Source: Pseudomonadota bacterium (GTDB taxonomy: Bacteria > Pseudomonadota > Gammaproteobacteria > Xanthomonadales > Ahniellaceae). From it: a stretch of 64,000 bases of DNA. Made by a program: the position numbers and the translations under genes. Position 1 is the first letter of the stretch, and each line of letters opens with the position of its first letter. The stretch covers positions 1 to 64,000 of the forward strand of contig JALHNO010000007.1 of the NCBI GenBank assembly GCA_022843465.1, written 5' to 3'. Positions 47,931 to 57,791 of this stretch are shown in pieces. The notes below the pieces were generated by a model. The model ran no database searches. It was given only the letters and a program-made list of their open reading frames with translations, and was not told the origin of the DNA.

Positions 47931-48116
47931 CCAACCGAAAGCCCGGCGAGCCCCCTCAGCAGCGATTAACCCAGGAACGGCGTTCGCTATTGCCCCTGTC
48001 TGGCGTTCAGCAGTCCGTAAGCAGGGCGGTCTCAGCCGCCGTTTGACTCTGGAGTGTCCTCTCCAGGATGGATTTCTCGTTTCCTGTTCAATACCCACCA
48101 TCGCAAGGAATAGATC

Positions 48117-51100
48117 ATGCGCCTGCACTGGGCCATCGCCCTCACCCTGCTGTTGTCCCTGCCGCTGCACGCGGCCAACTACATCGTCAATCAGGCCGGA
48201 TCACAGGGGGACGCCAATACCGCGGATGGCTTCTGCGATCGCAACCCGGCGGCGGGCAACCAGAACGAGTGCACCCTGCGCGCCGCCATCGAACAGGGCA
48301 ACGCAGTCACTGGACCACACAACATCACCTTCGACAGTGCGATCCAGGCGATTACGTCCACCGTTGGCCTGCCCACGATCACCGCCCCGGTGACCCTCGA
48401 TGGCAGCAATCCCGGCAACGCCGGCAGCGGCGGCCGCGTCGATTTCAACGGCGGCAATACCGGTTGCTTCAGCCTCGCCGAAACAACAACCGCCTTCAAT
48501 GCCAATGGCGCCCGCGGATCGACGATCAGCAATCTGGTGATCCGCAATTGCAGTGGCGATGGCATCTCGCTGTCAGGCCATGGCTACACCATCTCCAACA
48601 ACCGCATCGGCACCAATCCGGGGGGCAGCGGATCGGATATCAGCAACGATGCCAATACCGGCCACGGCATCATTCTCTCGGGCACGGTGACGCCGCCCTC
48701 GATGCTGCCGAATATCCAGTCCCTGATCGATGACCCGCCGGCCAACTTCGGCGAGATCGCGGCCTTCTCAGCCCTGCTGCAGACGGCGCTGACCGTGATC
48801 GCCAATCCGACCACGATCACCGGCAATCTGATCTCGGGCAATGAGGGCGATGGCATCCAGTTGTTCTCGCCATCGACAGTCAATGTCTTCGTGCTCGGGA
48901 ATATCGTCGGCACCAACCAGGCGGCGACGCTGTCGGTTCCCAATGGCCGCGGCTCCGGCAATGGCGCCGGCATCCGGCTCACATCAGGCGCCTACGGAAA
49001 TTTCATCGGTCCGGGCAACATCTTCAGCGGCCAGAACGAAGACAGCAGCGATGATGGCATGTCGATCGAACCTGGCGCGGTCCTGCTGCCCAATTTCGTG
49101 ATGGGCAATCTGGTCGGACCTGGCAGCACGCCGGTCAGCAATGTCGGCAACGGCGATGTCGGGATCTTTGTCAACACGCGCCCGGATAGCGACGGCATCG
49201 GCGCCGACAATCCGACCGGCTACAGCCTGTTTCTGGGTCCTGCCAATACCATCAGCGACAACCGCAGCGACAATGGCGGCGGCAGCCTGGACGCCGTCGG
49301 TGGCGATACCTCGGCCGGTATCCTGATCACCGGAACCAGCGCGAATACGCGCGTGTATGGGAATTTCATCGGCATGTTCCAGTTTCCGGCCGGTGGCTCG
49401 CCGATCGGATCGCTCGATACCGGCAATGCCGGCAATGGCATCGTCGTCACCAGCAGCGATCACCAGATCGGCGGCAGCGAGGCCTTCGAGGCCAATCTGA
49501 TCCTGCGCAATGGACGTCACGGCATCCTCGTGCGCGGCAGTACAACCGCCAATGTCAGCATTCGCGGCAACTTCATCGGGGTATCGGATCCAACCGGACT
49601 GGGCCTGTTCGATTTCGGCAATGCCGGTGATGGCATCCATGTTTCGTCGGCCAGCAGCCTGACCATCGGCGGCACCGGCGCGACCGACGACAATGTGATT
49701 GCCGGCAACGGCCGCCACGGCATCGTGCTGCGCAATGGCTCCCCCACCAATGGCTGGGCCAACCTGATCCAGCGCAACCAGATCTATGGCAATGACCAGA
49801 ATGCCGGCGATGGCATCGATGCACTCGGCATCGATCTGGAGCGCATCGTCAATGCGCCGGATCCAATTCCCGATCCGATCGACCCGGATCCGAATCTGCT
49901 GTACGCCAACTACGGCCAGAATCAACCCGCGATCTGCACCGGCGGTCCCGGCGAGCCGGCAGTATGCGCTGGCGCGACACCGCCCAACTTCGGTGGCAGC
50001 AATACCAGCGTGCAGTGGACCATCGAGGGCGCACGGCCGAGCAGCAGCTTCCGTGTCGAGTTCTTCTCCACGATGCCCGACAGCCAGACCTTCCTGGCCG
50101 AGCAGATCGTGACCACCGACGTCGCTGGGGTACTGAATGGCGGTGGCTGTGTCGCGGGACTGTGCACCAGCAGTGTCGGCGGCAGTACCAATACCCAGAT
50201 GTCGCAACTGATGCTGACCGCGACCGATCTGTTCCCGGCCGATGTACCGCCGATTGGCATGGGCCCGATCAATGCGCCGAGCAACAACACTTCCGAGTTC
50301 TCGGCGCCGGTCGTGGTGGCACAGCCGGGCGAGCTGCGTTTCAGCATGGCCGCCTACACGGTGGCCGAAGCCGGCGCGATGGCGACGATCAGCGTCCAGC
50401 GCATCAATGGCAGCGATGGCGTGGTCGGTGTCAGCTTTGCCAGCGCCGATGGCAGCGCCAGTGATCCAGCCGACTATGCCGCCAATGCAGGCATGCTGAG
50501 CTGGGCCGACGGCGACAGCGCCGACAAGACCTTCAACATCGCGATCGTCTCCGATGCCCTGAACGAGGCGGATGAAACCGTGCTGCTGAGCCTCAGTGCG
50601 CCGACCGGCAACGCCGTGCTGGTCGCCCCGAGCAGCGCGACCCTGACGATCACCGATGATGACCCGCTGCCGACGCTGTCGATCGGCGATGTCAGCCTGG
50701 CCGAGGGCAATAGCGGAACCACGTCATTTGTCTTCCCGGTAACGCTTTCGACAGCGAGTGGTCGCACGGTGACGGTGAACTTTGCAACCGCCGACGGCAG
50801 CGCGACCCAGCCGGCCGACTACGCCCAGGCCAGTGGGATGCTGACCTTCCTTCCGGGAGATGTCAGCGAAACCATCACGGTGGACGTGGTCGGCGACATG
50901 ATGGTCGAGCCGGATCAGAACTTCTTCGTCAATCTGAGCCCGCCCAGCAATGCCAGCTTCGGCGACAACCAGGCCAGCGGTACGATTCTGGATGACGATG
51001 CCAGTGGCGCAGTCTTCTCGGTCGACGATGTCACCGCGCTGGAGACCGATGCAGGGACCACGACGTTCACCTTCACGGTCTCCCGCAGCGTGAGCACCGG

Positions 51101-53849
51101 AACCGATTCGGTCGATGCCGCCACGATGGATGTCTCGGCCACCGCCGGCAGCGACTACGTCGCCATTGCCACCACCACCCTCAGCTTCGCCGATGGCGTC
51201 GCCAGCCAGCCGTTCGCGGTCACCGTCAATGGCGATACCGATGTCGAGGCCGACGAGACCTTTAACGTGCTGCTGTCCAATGCCAGCGCCGGCACCAGCA
51301 TCGGCGATGGCACCGGCGTTGGCACGATCAGCAATGACGATGCCGCGGCAACGGTGTTCTCGGTCAATGACATCACTGCGGCCGAGACCAATTCCGGCAC
51401 CACCACGTTCACGTTCACGGTGTCGCGCAGCAACAGCAGCGGTGCCGCCAATGTGGATGCTGCGACGATGGATGTTTCGGCCACCGCCGGCAGCGACTAT
51501 GTCGCGATCGCCGCGACCACGCTCAATTTCGCCGACGGTGTCGCCACGCAGCCGTTCGCGGTCACCGTCAATGGCGATACCGATGTCGAGCCCGATGAGG
51601 TCTTTAATGTGCTGCTGTCCAATGCCAGCGTGGGCACCAGTATCGGCGATGGCACTGGCGTGGGCACCATCAGCAATGATGACGGCACCACGGCGCTGTT
51701 CTCGATCGATGATGTGACGGCGGCCGAGACCAATGCCGGCACCACCACGTTTACGTTCACGGTGTCGCGCAGCAACAGCAGCGGTGCCGCCAATGTGGAT
51801 GCTGCGACGATGGATATTTCGGCCACCGCTGGCAGCGACTATGTCGCGATCGCCGCCACTACGCTGAACTTTGCCGACGGCGTCGCGACCCAGCCGTTCG
51901 CGGTCACCGTCAATGGCGATACCGATGTCGAGCCCGATGAGGTCTTCAATGTGCTGCTATCCAATGCCGGCGCCGGCACCAGCATCGGCGATGGCACCGG
52001 CGTCGGCACGATCAGCAATGACGACGGCACCACCGCGCTATTCTCGGTCGATGATGTGACGGCGGCCGAGACCAATGCCGGCACCACGACCTTTACCTTT
52101 ACGGTGAGTCGCGACAACAGCACCGGCGTTGCCAGCGTGCAGGCGGCTACAGCGGATGTCACCGCGATGGCAGGCAGCGACTATGTTGCCGTCGCCGCTA
52201 CAACATTGAACTTCGCCGCTGGTGTCAGCACCCAGCCGTTTGCGGTGACGGTCAACGGCGACCTGACCGTAGAACCCGACGAAGTCTTCAACGTACTGCT
52301 GTCGAACGCCAGTGTCGGCAATGGCATCGCCGATGGCACCGGCGTCGGCACCATCAGCAATGACGATGTCGCGGCGACGGTGTTCTCGGTCAATGACATC
52401 ACTGCGGCCGAGACCAATGCCGGCACCACCACGTTTACGTTCACGGTGTCGCGCAGCAACAGCAGCGGTGCCGCCAGTGTGGACGCCGCCACGATGGATG
52501 TCTCGGCCACCGCCGGCAGCGACTATGTTGCGGTTGCGGCGACCACACTGAACTTTGCCGATGGGGTCGCCACCCAGCCGTTCGCTGTCACCGTCAACGG
52601 TGACCTCATGGTAGAGCCCGACGAAGTCTTCAACGTACTGCTGTCCAATGCCAGTGCCGGCACCAGTATCGGCGATGGCACCGGCGTCGGCACCATCAGC
52701 AATGACGATGTCGCGGCAACGAACTTCGCGGTCAATGACGTCACTGCCGCCGAGACCAATGCCGGCACAACGACTTTCACCTTCACCATCAGTCGTGACA
52801 ACACGGTCGGCGCAGCGTCGGTGCAGGCGGCCACGGCCGATGTCACCGCCCTGGCCGGCAGCGATTATGTCGGCATCGCCGCGACCACGATCAACTTCGC
52901 CGATGGCGTCGCGACCCAGCCCTTTGCGGTCACGGTGAATGGCGATGTGATGGTCGAGGCGGATGAGACCTTCAATGTGCTGCTGTCCAATGCCAGTGCC
53001 GGCACCAGTATCGGTGATGGCACCGGCGTCGGCACCATCAGCAATGACGATGGTGTCAGTGCGCTGTTCGCGGTCGATGATGTGACCGCAGCCGAGACCA
53101 ATTCCGGTACCACGACCTTTACCTTTACCGTGACGCGCGATGACAGCACCGGGGCTGCCAGCGTGCAGGCCGCGACCGCCGACATCACCGCGCTCGCCGG
53201 CAGCGACTATGTTGCGGTCGCCGCGACCACGCTCAATTTCGCCGATGGCGTCAGCAGTCAGCCGTTTGCGGTCACGGTCAATGGCGACCTGATGGTCGAG
53301 GCGGACGAGACCTTCAATGTGCTGCTGTCCAATGCCAGCGCCGGTAGCGGCATCGGCGATGGCAGTGGTCTCGGCACGATCAGCAACGACGATGCGGCAG
53401 GTTCGGTGTTTGCGCTCAATGATGTGACCGCACTGGAAACCAATGCCGGCACGACCGCGTTCACCTTCACGATCAGCCGTAGCCCCAGCAACGGCGCAGC
53501 CTCGGTGCAGGCGGCAACGTCCGATGTCAGCGCATTGGCTGGACTCGACTACGTGGGTATCGCCGCGACCACGATCAACTTCGCCGATGGAGTGGCAACC
53601 CAGTCCTTTGTGGTCTCCGTGCTTGGTGACACCGATATCGAGGGCGACGAGACCTTCAACGTCCTGCTGTCCAATGCCAGTGCCGGCAGCAGTATCGGCG
53701 ACGCCGTCGGCATCGGCACGATCAGCGACGACGATCTGCTCGGCGGCAGCAATGCCGTCCCGGTGCCACTGGGCGGCCGCCTGACCTGGATGGTCCTGCT
53801 CGCTGCGCTGTTGCTGATCGGAACAGGCGCGCTGCGGCAACGACTGTAG
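48117..53849 (+). CDS. giant secreted beta-helix / Calx-beta repeat protein with C-terminal membrane anchor
   Basis: A 1910-residue protein with AAGGAA upstream and a signal peptide (MRLHWAIALTLLLSLPLHA). The mature N-terminus has a CSLREA-like domain (YIVNQAGSQGDANTADGFCD...ECTLRAAIEQGNA), then a right-handed beta-helix to about 600 and a bridging domain. Ten Calx-beta domains follow from about 740 to 1880. The last eight are nearly identical 114-residue units (each with SDYVAIAATTLNFADGV and DETFNVLLSNAS) encoded with an exact 342-bp period. The end is a Pro-rich VPVPLGG, one hydrophobic helix (WMVLLAALLLIGTGAL) and RQRL, which resembles sortase-type CTERM tails (IPTL/PEP-CTERM-like). It should be a calcium-dependent surface adhesin. 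Confidence 0.9.
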   Translation: MRLHWAIALTLLLSLPLHAANYIVNQAGSQGDANTADGFCDRNPAAGNQNECTLRAAIEQGNAVTGPHNITFDSAIQAITSTVGLPTITAPVTLDGSNPGNAGSGGRVDFNGGNTGCFSLAETTTAFNANGARGSTISNLVIRNCSGDGISLSGHGYTISNNRIGTNPGGSGSDISNDANTGHGIILSGTVTPPSMLPNIQSLIDDPPANFGEIAAFSALLQTALTVIANPTTITGNLISGNEGDGIQLFSPSTVNVFVLGNIVGTNQAATLSVPNGRGSGNGAGIRLTSGAYGNFIGPGNIFSGQNEDSSDDGMSIEPGAVLLPNFVMGNLVGPGSTPVSNVGNGDVGIFVNTRPDSDGIGADNPTGYSLFLGPANTISDNRSDNGGGSLDAVGGDTSAGILITGTSANTRVYGNFIGMFQFPAGGSPIGSLDTGNAGNGIVVTSSDHQIGGSEAFEANLILRNGRHGILVRGSTTANVSIRGNFIGVSDPTGLGLFDFGNAGDGIHVSSASSLTIGGTGATDDNVIAGNGRHGIVLRNGSPTNGWANLIQRNQIYGNDQNAGDGIDALGIDLERIVNAPDPIPDPIDPDPNLLYANYGQNQPAICTGGPGEPAVCAGATPPNFGGSNTSVQWTIEGARPSSSFRVEFFSTMPDSQTFLAEQIVTTDVAGVLNGGGCVAGLCTSSVGGSTNTQMSQLMLTATDLFPADVPPIGMGPINAPSNNTSEFSAPVVVAQPGELRFSMAAYTVAEAGAMATISVQRINGSDGVVGVSFASADGSASDPADYAANAGMLSWADGDSADKTFNIAIVSDALNEADETVLLSLSAPTGNAVLVAPSSATLTITDDDPLPTLSIGDVSLAEGNSGTTSFVFPVTLSTASGRTVTVNFATADGSATQPADYAQASGMLTFLPGDVSETITVDVVGDMMVEPDQNFFVNLSPPSNASFGDNQASGTILDDDASGAVFSVDDVTALETDAGTTTFTFTVSRSVSTGTDSVDAATMDVSATAGSDYVAIATTTLSFADGVASQPFAVTVNGDTDVEADETFNVLLSNASAGTSIGDGTGVGTISNDDAAATVFSVNDITAAETNSGTTTFTFTVSRSNSSGAANVDAATMDVSATAGSDYVAIAATTLNFADGVATQPFAVTVNGDTDVEPDEVFNVLLSNASVGTSIGDGTGVGTISNDDGTTALFSIDDVTAAETNAGTTTFTFTVSRSNSSGAANVDAATMDISATAGSDYVAIAATTLNFADGVATQPFAVTVNGDTDVEPDEVFNVLLSNAGAGTSIGDGTGVGTISNDDGTTALFSVDDVTAAETNAGTTTFTFTVSRDNSTGVASVQAATADVTAMAGSDYVAVAATTLNFAAGVSTQPFAVTVNGDLTVEPDEVFNVLLSNASVGNGIADGTGVGTISNDDVAATVFSVNDITAAETNAGTTTFTFTVSRSNSSGAASVDAATMDVSATAGSDYVAVAATTLNFADGVATQPFAVTVNGDLMVEPDEVFNVLLSNASAGTSIGDGTGVGTISNDDVAATNFAVNDVTAAETNAGTTTFTFTISRDNTVGAASVQAATADVTALAGSDYVGIAATTINFADGVATQPFAVTVNGDVMVEADETFNVLLSNASAGTSIGDGTGVGTISNDDGVSALFAVDDVTAAETNSGTTTFTFTVTRDDSTGAASVQAATADITALAGSDYVAVAATTLNFADGVSSQPFAVTVNGDLMVEADETFNVLLSNASAGSGIGDGSGLGTISNDDAAGSVFALNDVTALETNAGTTAFTFTISRSPSNGAASVQAATSDVSALAGLDYVGIAATTINFADGVATQSFVVSVLGDTDIEGDETFNVLLSNASAGSSIGDAVGIGTISDDDLLGGSNAVPVPLGGRLTWMVLLAALLLIGTGALRQRL
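51000..53736 (+). repeat. eight tandem 342-bp units inside the Calx-beta gene
   Basis: The equivalent point of each unit (the strand beginning VFS/LFS/NFA) falls at 51012, 51354, 51696, 52038, 52380, 52722, 53064 and 53406, an exact 342-bp spacing. Long nucleotide blocks are shared between units. The repeat is open to recombination that would change the number of domains. Confidence 0.92.
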
Positions 53850-53861
53850 CCTCTGGCTGCC

Positions 53862-53890
53862 CGTCCTGACTGCGGCACGCCGTCAGGACG
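53862..53890. terminator. inverted repeat after the Calx-beta gene
   Basis: CGTCCTGAC and GTCAGGACG (9 bp) flank an 11-nt loop, beginning 13 nt after the stop codon. There is no T-run. It is a likely transcript 3' end. Confidence 0.5.
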
Positions 53891-54000
53891 CGGCACGACA
53901 TGCACGCCGGCACGCATCTCCTGCCGAGCCTGGGTGTCCCTCCTGTTCCGGTTTCCTCGTACGAGAGGCTGTGACGCCTCCATACTCCGGGAAACCCATC

Positions 54001-55395
54001 ATGACGCTCAGCCGATTCTCCCTTGCCGCCCTGTTGTGGTCGGCCAACCTGCATGTTGCCGCAGTACACGCCGCTGACGGCGACCTTGATCCCAGCTTCT
54101 CAGGCGATGGCAAGGCGTGGTTCGAATGGCCGACAAACCTGATCCAGGTTGAAACCACCGCGGTGCTGGCACTCGCGGACGGCAGTGTGGTCAGCGCGGG
54201 TTGGGCCGACAACGGCGCCAACAACCGCGACTTCGCCGTCTGCAAATTCACCGCCGCCGGTGCCGTTGATGCAGGGTTTGGCAGCGCCGGCAGTCTCCTG
54301 GTCGCGTTCAACCAGGTCGCCAATGGCGATGACCGCGCATTCGGCGTGTTCGCCGTCGCCGGCAACAAACTGCTGGTGATCGGACAGGCCGATGTCGGTG
54401 CACCCGCCTACCGGCGACCGGCACTGCTGCGCCTGCACGCGAATGGCCAGGCCGACACCAGCTTCGGCGCGGCCGGCAAGCGCGTCATCTCGACGCAGCC
54501 GCTGGGCGCGAACGCCTCATTCAATTTCAGCGTCGCCCGTCGCGCACCCGATGGAAAGCTGCTGATCGCCGGCTACTGCCAGAACTGCGGCAATGGTGGC
54601 CCGGCCGATTTTGTGGTGCTGCGGCTGCTCGCTGAAGGCGATGTCGACACCAGCTTCGGCAATGCCGGCTGGGCCAGCCTCGGTCGCACCGAGAACGGGA
54701 TGTTTCTCAACGAGCAGGTCAAGGACATCGCGGTCGACAGCCTGGGGCGGGTCGTGCTGGTCGGCACCAGCGAACTGGACAGCGATCCCAACGATATCGT
54801 GCATCCCCTGCTGGCGAGGTTCACGGCTTCTGGCCAACTCGACACCGGGTTCAACGGCAGCGGCTTCCTGCAGATTGAACTGCTCGGCAGCTGGGGCGCC
54901 TTCGCCGTGGCGATGGACCTGACCACGGATGGCCCGGTCATTGCGGTCAACCTGATTGATCCCGGCGCCGCCACGCCGGCCGCGATGTTGATGCGGCTGA
55001 ACAGCAGCGGCGTCATCAACAGTGCATTTGGCAACAATGGCCTGGTTGATCTGACGCGTGACGAAGGCAGCCATGTCGATGCCCTGAGCATTCGTGCCGA
55101 CCGCCGCATCATGGCGGCCGGCTGGATTGATCCGAACGGCGTCGGCCAACGCGATTTCTATCTCGCCCGCGTGCTCGCCAACGGCGATCTGGACAACAGC
55201 TTCGACGGCAACGGGGTCAAGCGCGTGCCCTTCGACATCGTGGTCAATGCCTCCGATCAAGCCAATGCGATGACGCTTTCGAACGAGCGCGCGGTCGTCG
55301 CCGGCAGCATCAACGCTACCCTGGCCCAGCCCGCCTACGCCACGGGGGTGCTGCGACTGCAATCGTCCCTGTTGTTCGACAACGGATTCGAATGA
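54001..55395 (+). CDS. secreted delta-60 repeat protein with C-terminal GFE motif
   Basis: From the ATG at 54001 the product is 464 residues with a signal peptide (MTLSRFSLAALLWSANLHVAAVHA). A GTG at 53971 would add ten residues before it and hide the signal. Seven delta-60-type repeats are recognisable by their GDLDPSFSGDGKAW, GAVDAGFGSAG, GQADTSFGAAGK, GDVDTSFGNAGW, GQLDTGFNGSGF, GVINSAFGNNG and GDLDNSFDGNG strands. The family forms beta-propeller-like structures of unknown role. It ends SLLFDNGFE. Confidence 0.85.
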   Translation: MTLSRFSLAALLWSANLHVAAVHAADGDLDPSFSGDGKAWFEWPTNLIQVETTAVLALADGSVVSAGWADNGANNRDFAVCKFTAAGAVDAGFGSAGSLLVAFNQVANGDDRAFGVFAVAGNKLLVIGQADVGAPAYRRPALLRLHANGQADTSFGAAGKRVISTQPLGANASFNFSVARRAPDGKLLIAGYCQNCGNGGPADFVVLRLLAEGDVDTSFGNAGWASLGRTENGMFLNEQVKDIAVDSLGRVVLVGTSELDSDPNDIVHPLLARFTASGQLDTGFNGSGFLQIELLGSWGAFAVAMDLTTDGPVIAVNLIDPGAATPAAMLMRLNSSGVINSAFGNNGLVDLTRDEGSHVDALSIRADRRIMAAGWIDPNGVGQRDFYLARVLANGDLDNSFDGNGVKRVPFDIVVNASDQANAMTLSNERAVVAGSINATLAQPAYATGVLRLQSSLLFDNGFE

Positions 55396-55490
55396 GCTGA
55401 TTCGACGCTTCGCGGGCTTTGCAGAGCGCTGCTGGCGGAACCTTGCAGCGTTCAGGGTATGTAGAGGAACCCTGCCGATGGAGCGCCCCG

Positions 55491-57644
55491 ATGACTATCC
55501 GTTCTGTTCTGCTGAGCGCGCTCTGCGTCGCTTCGATGACGAGCACCGCCGCGCAGATCGATCTGACCGCGCCGGTCGGCAGCGGACGCTTTGGCGAGCA
55601 GGTCCGCGCCCTGGCAAACGGCAATTTCGTGGTCAGCGATCCGAGCTTCGACAGCGCGACCGAAACCGATGTCGGCGCCGTGCATCTGTATAACCCCGCC
55701 GGCGTCCTGATCAGCACGCTGACCGGTTCCAGCTTCGAGGACAACGTCGGCAGTGGCGGCATCATCATGCTGGCCAATGGCCACTACGTGGTGGTCAGCC
55801 CACGCTGGGACGATGTCGCCGGCAACATGAGCGACGTCGGCGCCGTGACCTGGGTCGATGGCGCAACCGGATTGAACGGCACGGTCACGCCGGCCAATTC
55901 CCTGATTGGCGCCCGCGCTGGGGATTCCATTGGTCGTGGCGGCGTGCAGGCTCTGGCCAATGGCCACTATCTGGTGCGCAGCCAGGAATGGGACAACGGC
56001 GTCATCGCCGACGCCGGCGCCGTCACCTGGAGAAATGGCAGTGGCGCGTTCGCTGCCATCGTCTCGACAGCCAATTCACTGGTTGGGTCGGCGCCTGGAG
56101 ATCGCGTCGGCGATGAAGAGCCGCTGATCCTCGGCAATGGCCATCTCGTGCTGCGCTGTATCAGTTGCGATATCGACGGCCGCGCTGACGCCGGCGCAGT
56201 GACCTGGATGAATGCCACGACCGGCCGGGTGGGCGCGATCAGTGCCAGCAATTCCCTGGTTGGCGCCAGCATCGAAGATTACGTCGGCAGCGATCAGCGC
56301 GGCGTCGGCGTCTATGCGCTCAGCAACGGGCACTATGTCGTGGTCAGCAGCGCCTGGGACAATGCCGCAGTCGCCGATGTCGGCGCAGTGACCTGGGGCG
56401 ATGGCAACACCGGCACCGCGGGTCTGGTCGGCATCAGCAACTCGGTGGTCGGCACCCGCAGCGGCGATCAGGTCGGCAATAGCGGCGTGACCGTGCTCGG
56501 CAACGGCCATTACGTCATCAACAGTGATCAATGGCTGCTGGCCGACGCCATGCCGGTGGGCGCGGTGACCTGGGTCAATGGCGGCGGCCCCGGCACCGCG
56601 GCCGTCAGCGCCGGCAATTCACTGATCGGCACCGGAACCGGGAGCCGCGTAGGCAGCGCCGTCGCGCTCAGCAATGGCCACTACGTCGTCGCCAGCCCCG
56701 GCTGGGACAATGGCGCCACCCCCAATGTCGGCGCGGTGACCTGGGCCGATGGCAATACCGGTCTGGTTGGCGTGGTCGCCAGCAGCAACTCGCTGATCGG
56801 CAGTCTAGCCAATGACGCGGTCGGCCAGGTGACCGCCTTGAGCAATGGCCACTATGTCGTGGTCAGCACCGGCTTCAACAACGGCGCTGCCATTGACGCG
56901 GGTGCCGTCACCTTTGTGCTCGGCAACGCTCCGCACGTCGACACGGTGTCGGCTGCCAATTCACTGATCGGCAGCCGGACCAATGATCGCGTTGGCAGCG
57001 GTGGCGTCATGGCACTCAGCGATGGCAACTACGTTGTCAGCAGTTTCGAATGGGACAATGGCACCCTGATTGATGTCGGCGCGACGACCTTTGCCAGTGG
57101 CAGCAGCGGCCTCGTGGGTGTGGTGGCTCCGGCCAATTCGCTGATTGGCGCCAGCGCCGGTGATCGCGTCGGCTTCGGCGGCGTCACCGCGATCAGCAAC
57201 GGTGGCTATCACGTCAGCAGTCTGGAGTTCGATCAGGCCGGCACCCCCAATGTTGGCGCCAGTACCTGGGTACTGCGTCCGGATCAGCGCGTCGGCGTGG
57301 TCAGTGCGCAGAATGCGCTGATCGGGCTCAGCGCATCCGATCAGATCGGCAATTTCGGCATGAGCGAACTGGCCACCGGCGATTTTGTCGTGGTCAGCGC
57401 GGATTTTCGCAACGGCGTCGCCAATGCCGCCGGCGCGATCACCTGGCTGCGCCGGGATGGCGCCTTGCGCGGGACCATCGACCTGAACAACAGCGTGCTT
57501 GGCGCCAACGAAAACGGCGGTTCCACATTGAACTTCAGTCACCGCGCCAGCACGGACCGGACGATCGTCGGCTTGCCCCAGGACAATCGCGCCACCCTGT
57601 TCACGATCCCGCCCGAAGCGGTATTCGGCAATGGCTTCGAGTAG
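55491..57644 (+). CDS. secreted 11-repeat protein (DUF5650-like) with C-terminal GFE motif
   Basis: The ATG at 55491, preceded by GGAG, gives 717 residues with a signal peptide (MTIRSVLLSALCVASMTSTAA). About eleven repeats of 50-60 residues follow, each with an ALSNGHYVVVSxxWDNG strand, a GAVTWxxGxTG strand and a xANSLIGxxxxDxVG strand, as in the repeat family I know as DUF5650. It ends EAVFGNGFE. It lies 95 nt after the delta-60 gene with no strong hairpin between them, so the two may be co-transcribed. Confidence 0.85.
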   Translation: MTIRSVLLSALCVASMTSTAAQIDLTAPVGSGRFGEQVRALANGNFVVSDPSFDSATETDVGAVHLYNPAGVLISTLTGSSFEDNVGSGGIIMLANGHYVVVSPRWDDVAGNMSDVGAVTWVDGATGLNGTVTPANSLIGARAGDSIGRGGVQALANGHYLVRSQEWDNGVIADAGAVTWRNGSGAFAAIVSTANSLVGSAPGDRVGDEEPLILGNGHLVLRCISCDIDGRADAGAVTWMNATTGRVGAISASNSLVGASIEDYVGSDQRGVGVYALSNGHYVVVSSAWDNAAVADVGAVTWGDGNTGTAGLVGISNSVVGTRSGDQVGNSGVTVLGNGHYVINSDQWLLADAMPVGAVTWVNGGGPGTAAVSAGNSLIGTGTGSRVGSAVALSNGHYVVASPGWDNGATPNVGAVTWADGNTGLVGVVASSNSLIGSLANDAVGQVTALSNGHYVVVSTGFNNGAAIDAGAVTFVLGNAPHVDTVSAANSLIGSRTNDRVGSGGVMALSDGNYVVSSFEWDNGTLIDVGATTFASGSSGLVGVVAPANSLIGASAGDRVGFGGVTAISNGGYHVSSLEFDQAGTPNVGASTWVLRPDQRVGVVSAQNALIGLSASDQIGNFGMSELATGDFVVVSADFRNGVANAAGAITWLRRDGALRGTIDLNNSVLGANENGGSTLNFSHRASTDRTIVGLPQDNRATLFTIPPEAVFGNGFE

Positions 57645-57738
57645 GAACCACGCAACAGCCCGCAGTCCGCAACCGGGACTTGTCATCCGACGCAGGCTGC
57701 ATCGGGGTCGCAATCGTCCGGGTTGCCTGGCACCAACG

Positions 57739-57764
57739 CAGAGGCCCGCTTGCACGGGCCTCTG
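57739..57764. terminator. bidirectional terminator-like hairpin between convergent genes
   Basis: CAGAGGCCCG and CGGGCCTCTG form a perfect 10-bp stem with a 6-nt loop in the 147-nt gap between convergent genes. Placement favours shared transcription termination, though there is no long T-run. Confidence 0.65.
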
Positions 57765-57791
57765 ATTCAACGATGACCAGAACCGCGAAGC

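Larger units (their letters stand above)
47757..48116. other. intergenic region with duplicated palindromic repeats
   Basis: About 360 bases holding the 58-bp-period duplication at 47793-47902 and a GGCAAG hexamer run at 47907-47930. The 3' end has AAGGAA, the binding site for the ATG at 48117. Confidence 0.5.

Noticed and set aside
52038-53840. 600-codon open frame opposite the Calx-beta repeats
   Set aside because: It repeats with the same 342-bp period as the plus-strand gene and has no independent start or domain.
57721-57735. TTGCCTGGCACCA resembling the dispersed repeat near the pre-tolC hairpin
   Set aside because: Only the central CTGGCACCA is shared and the flanks differ. It probably occurs by chance.
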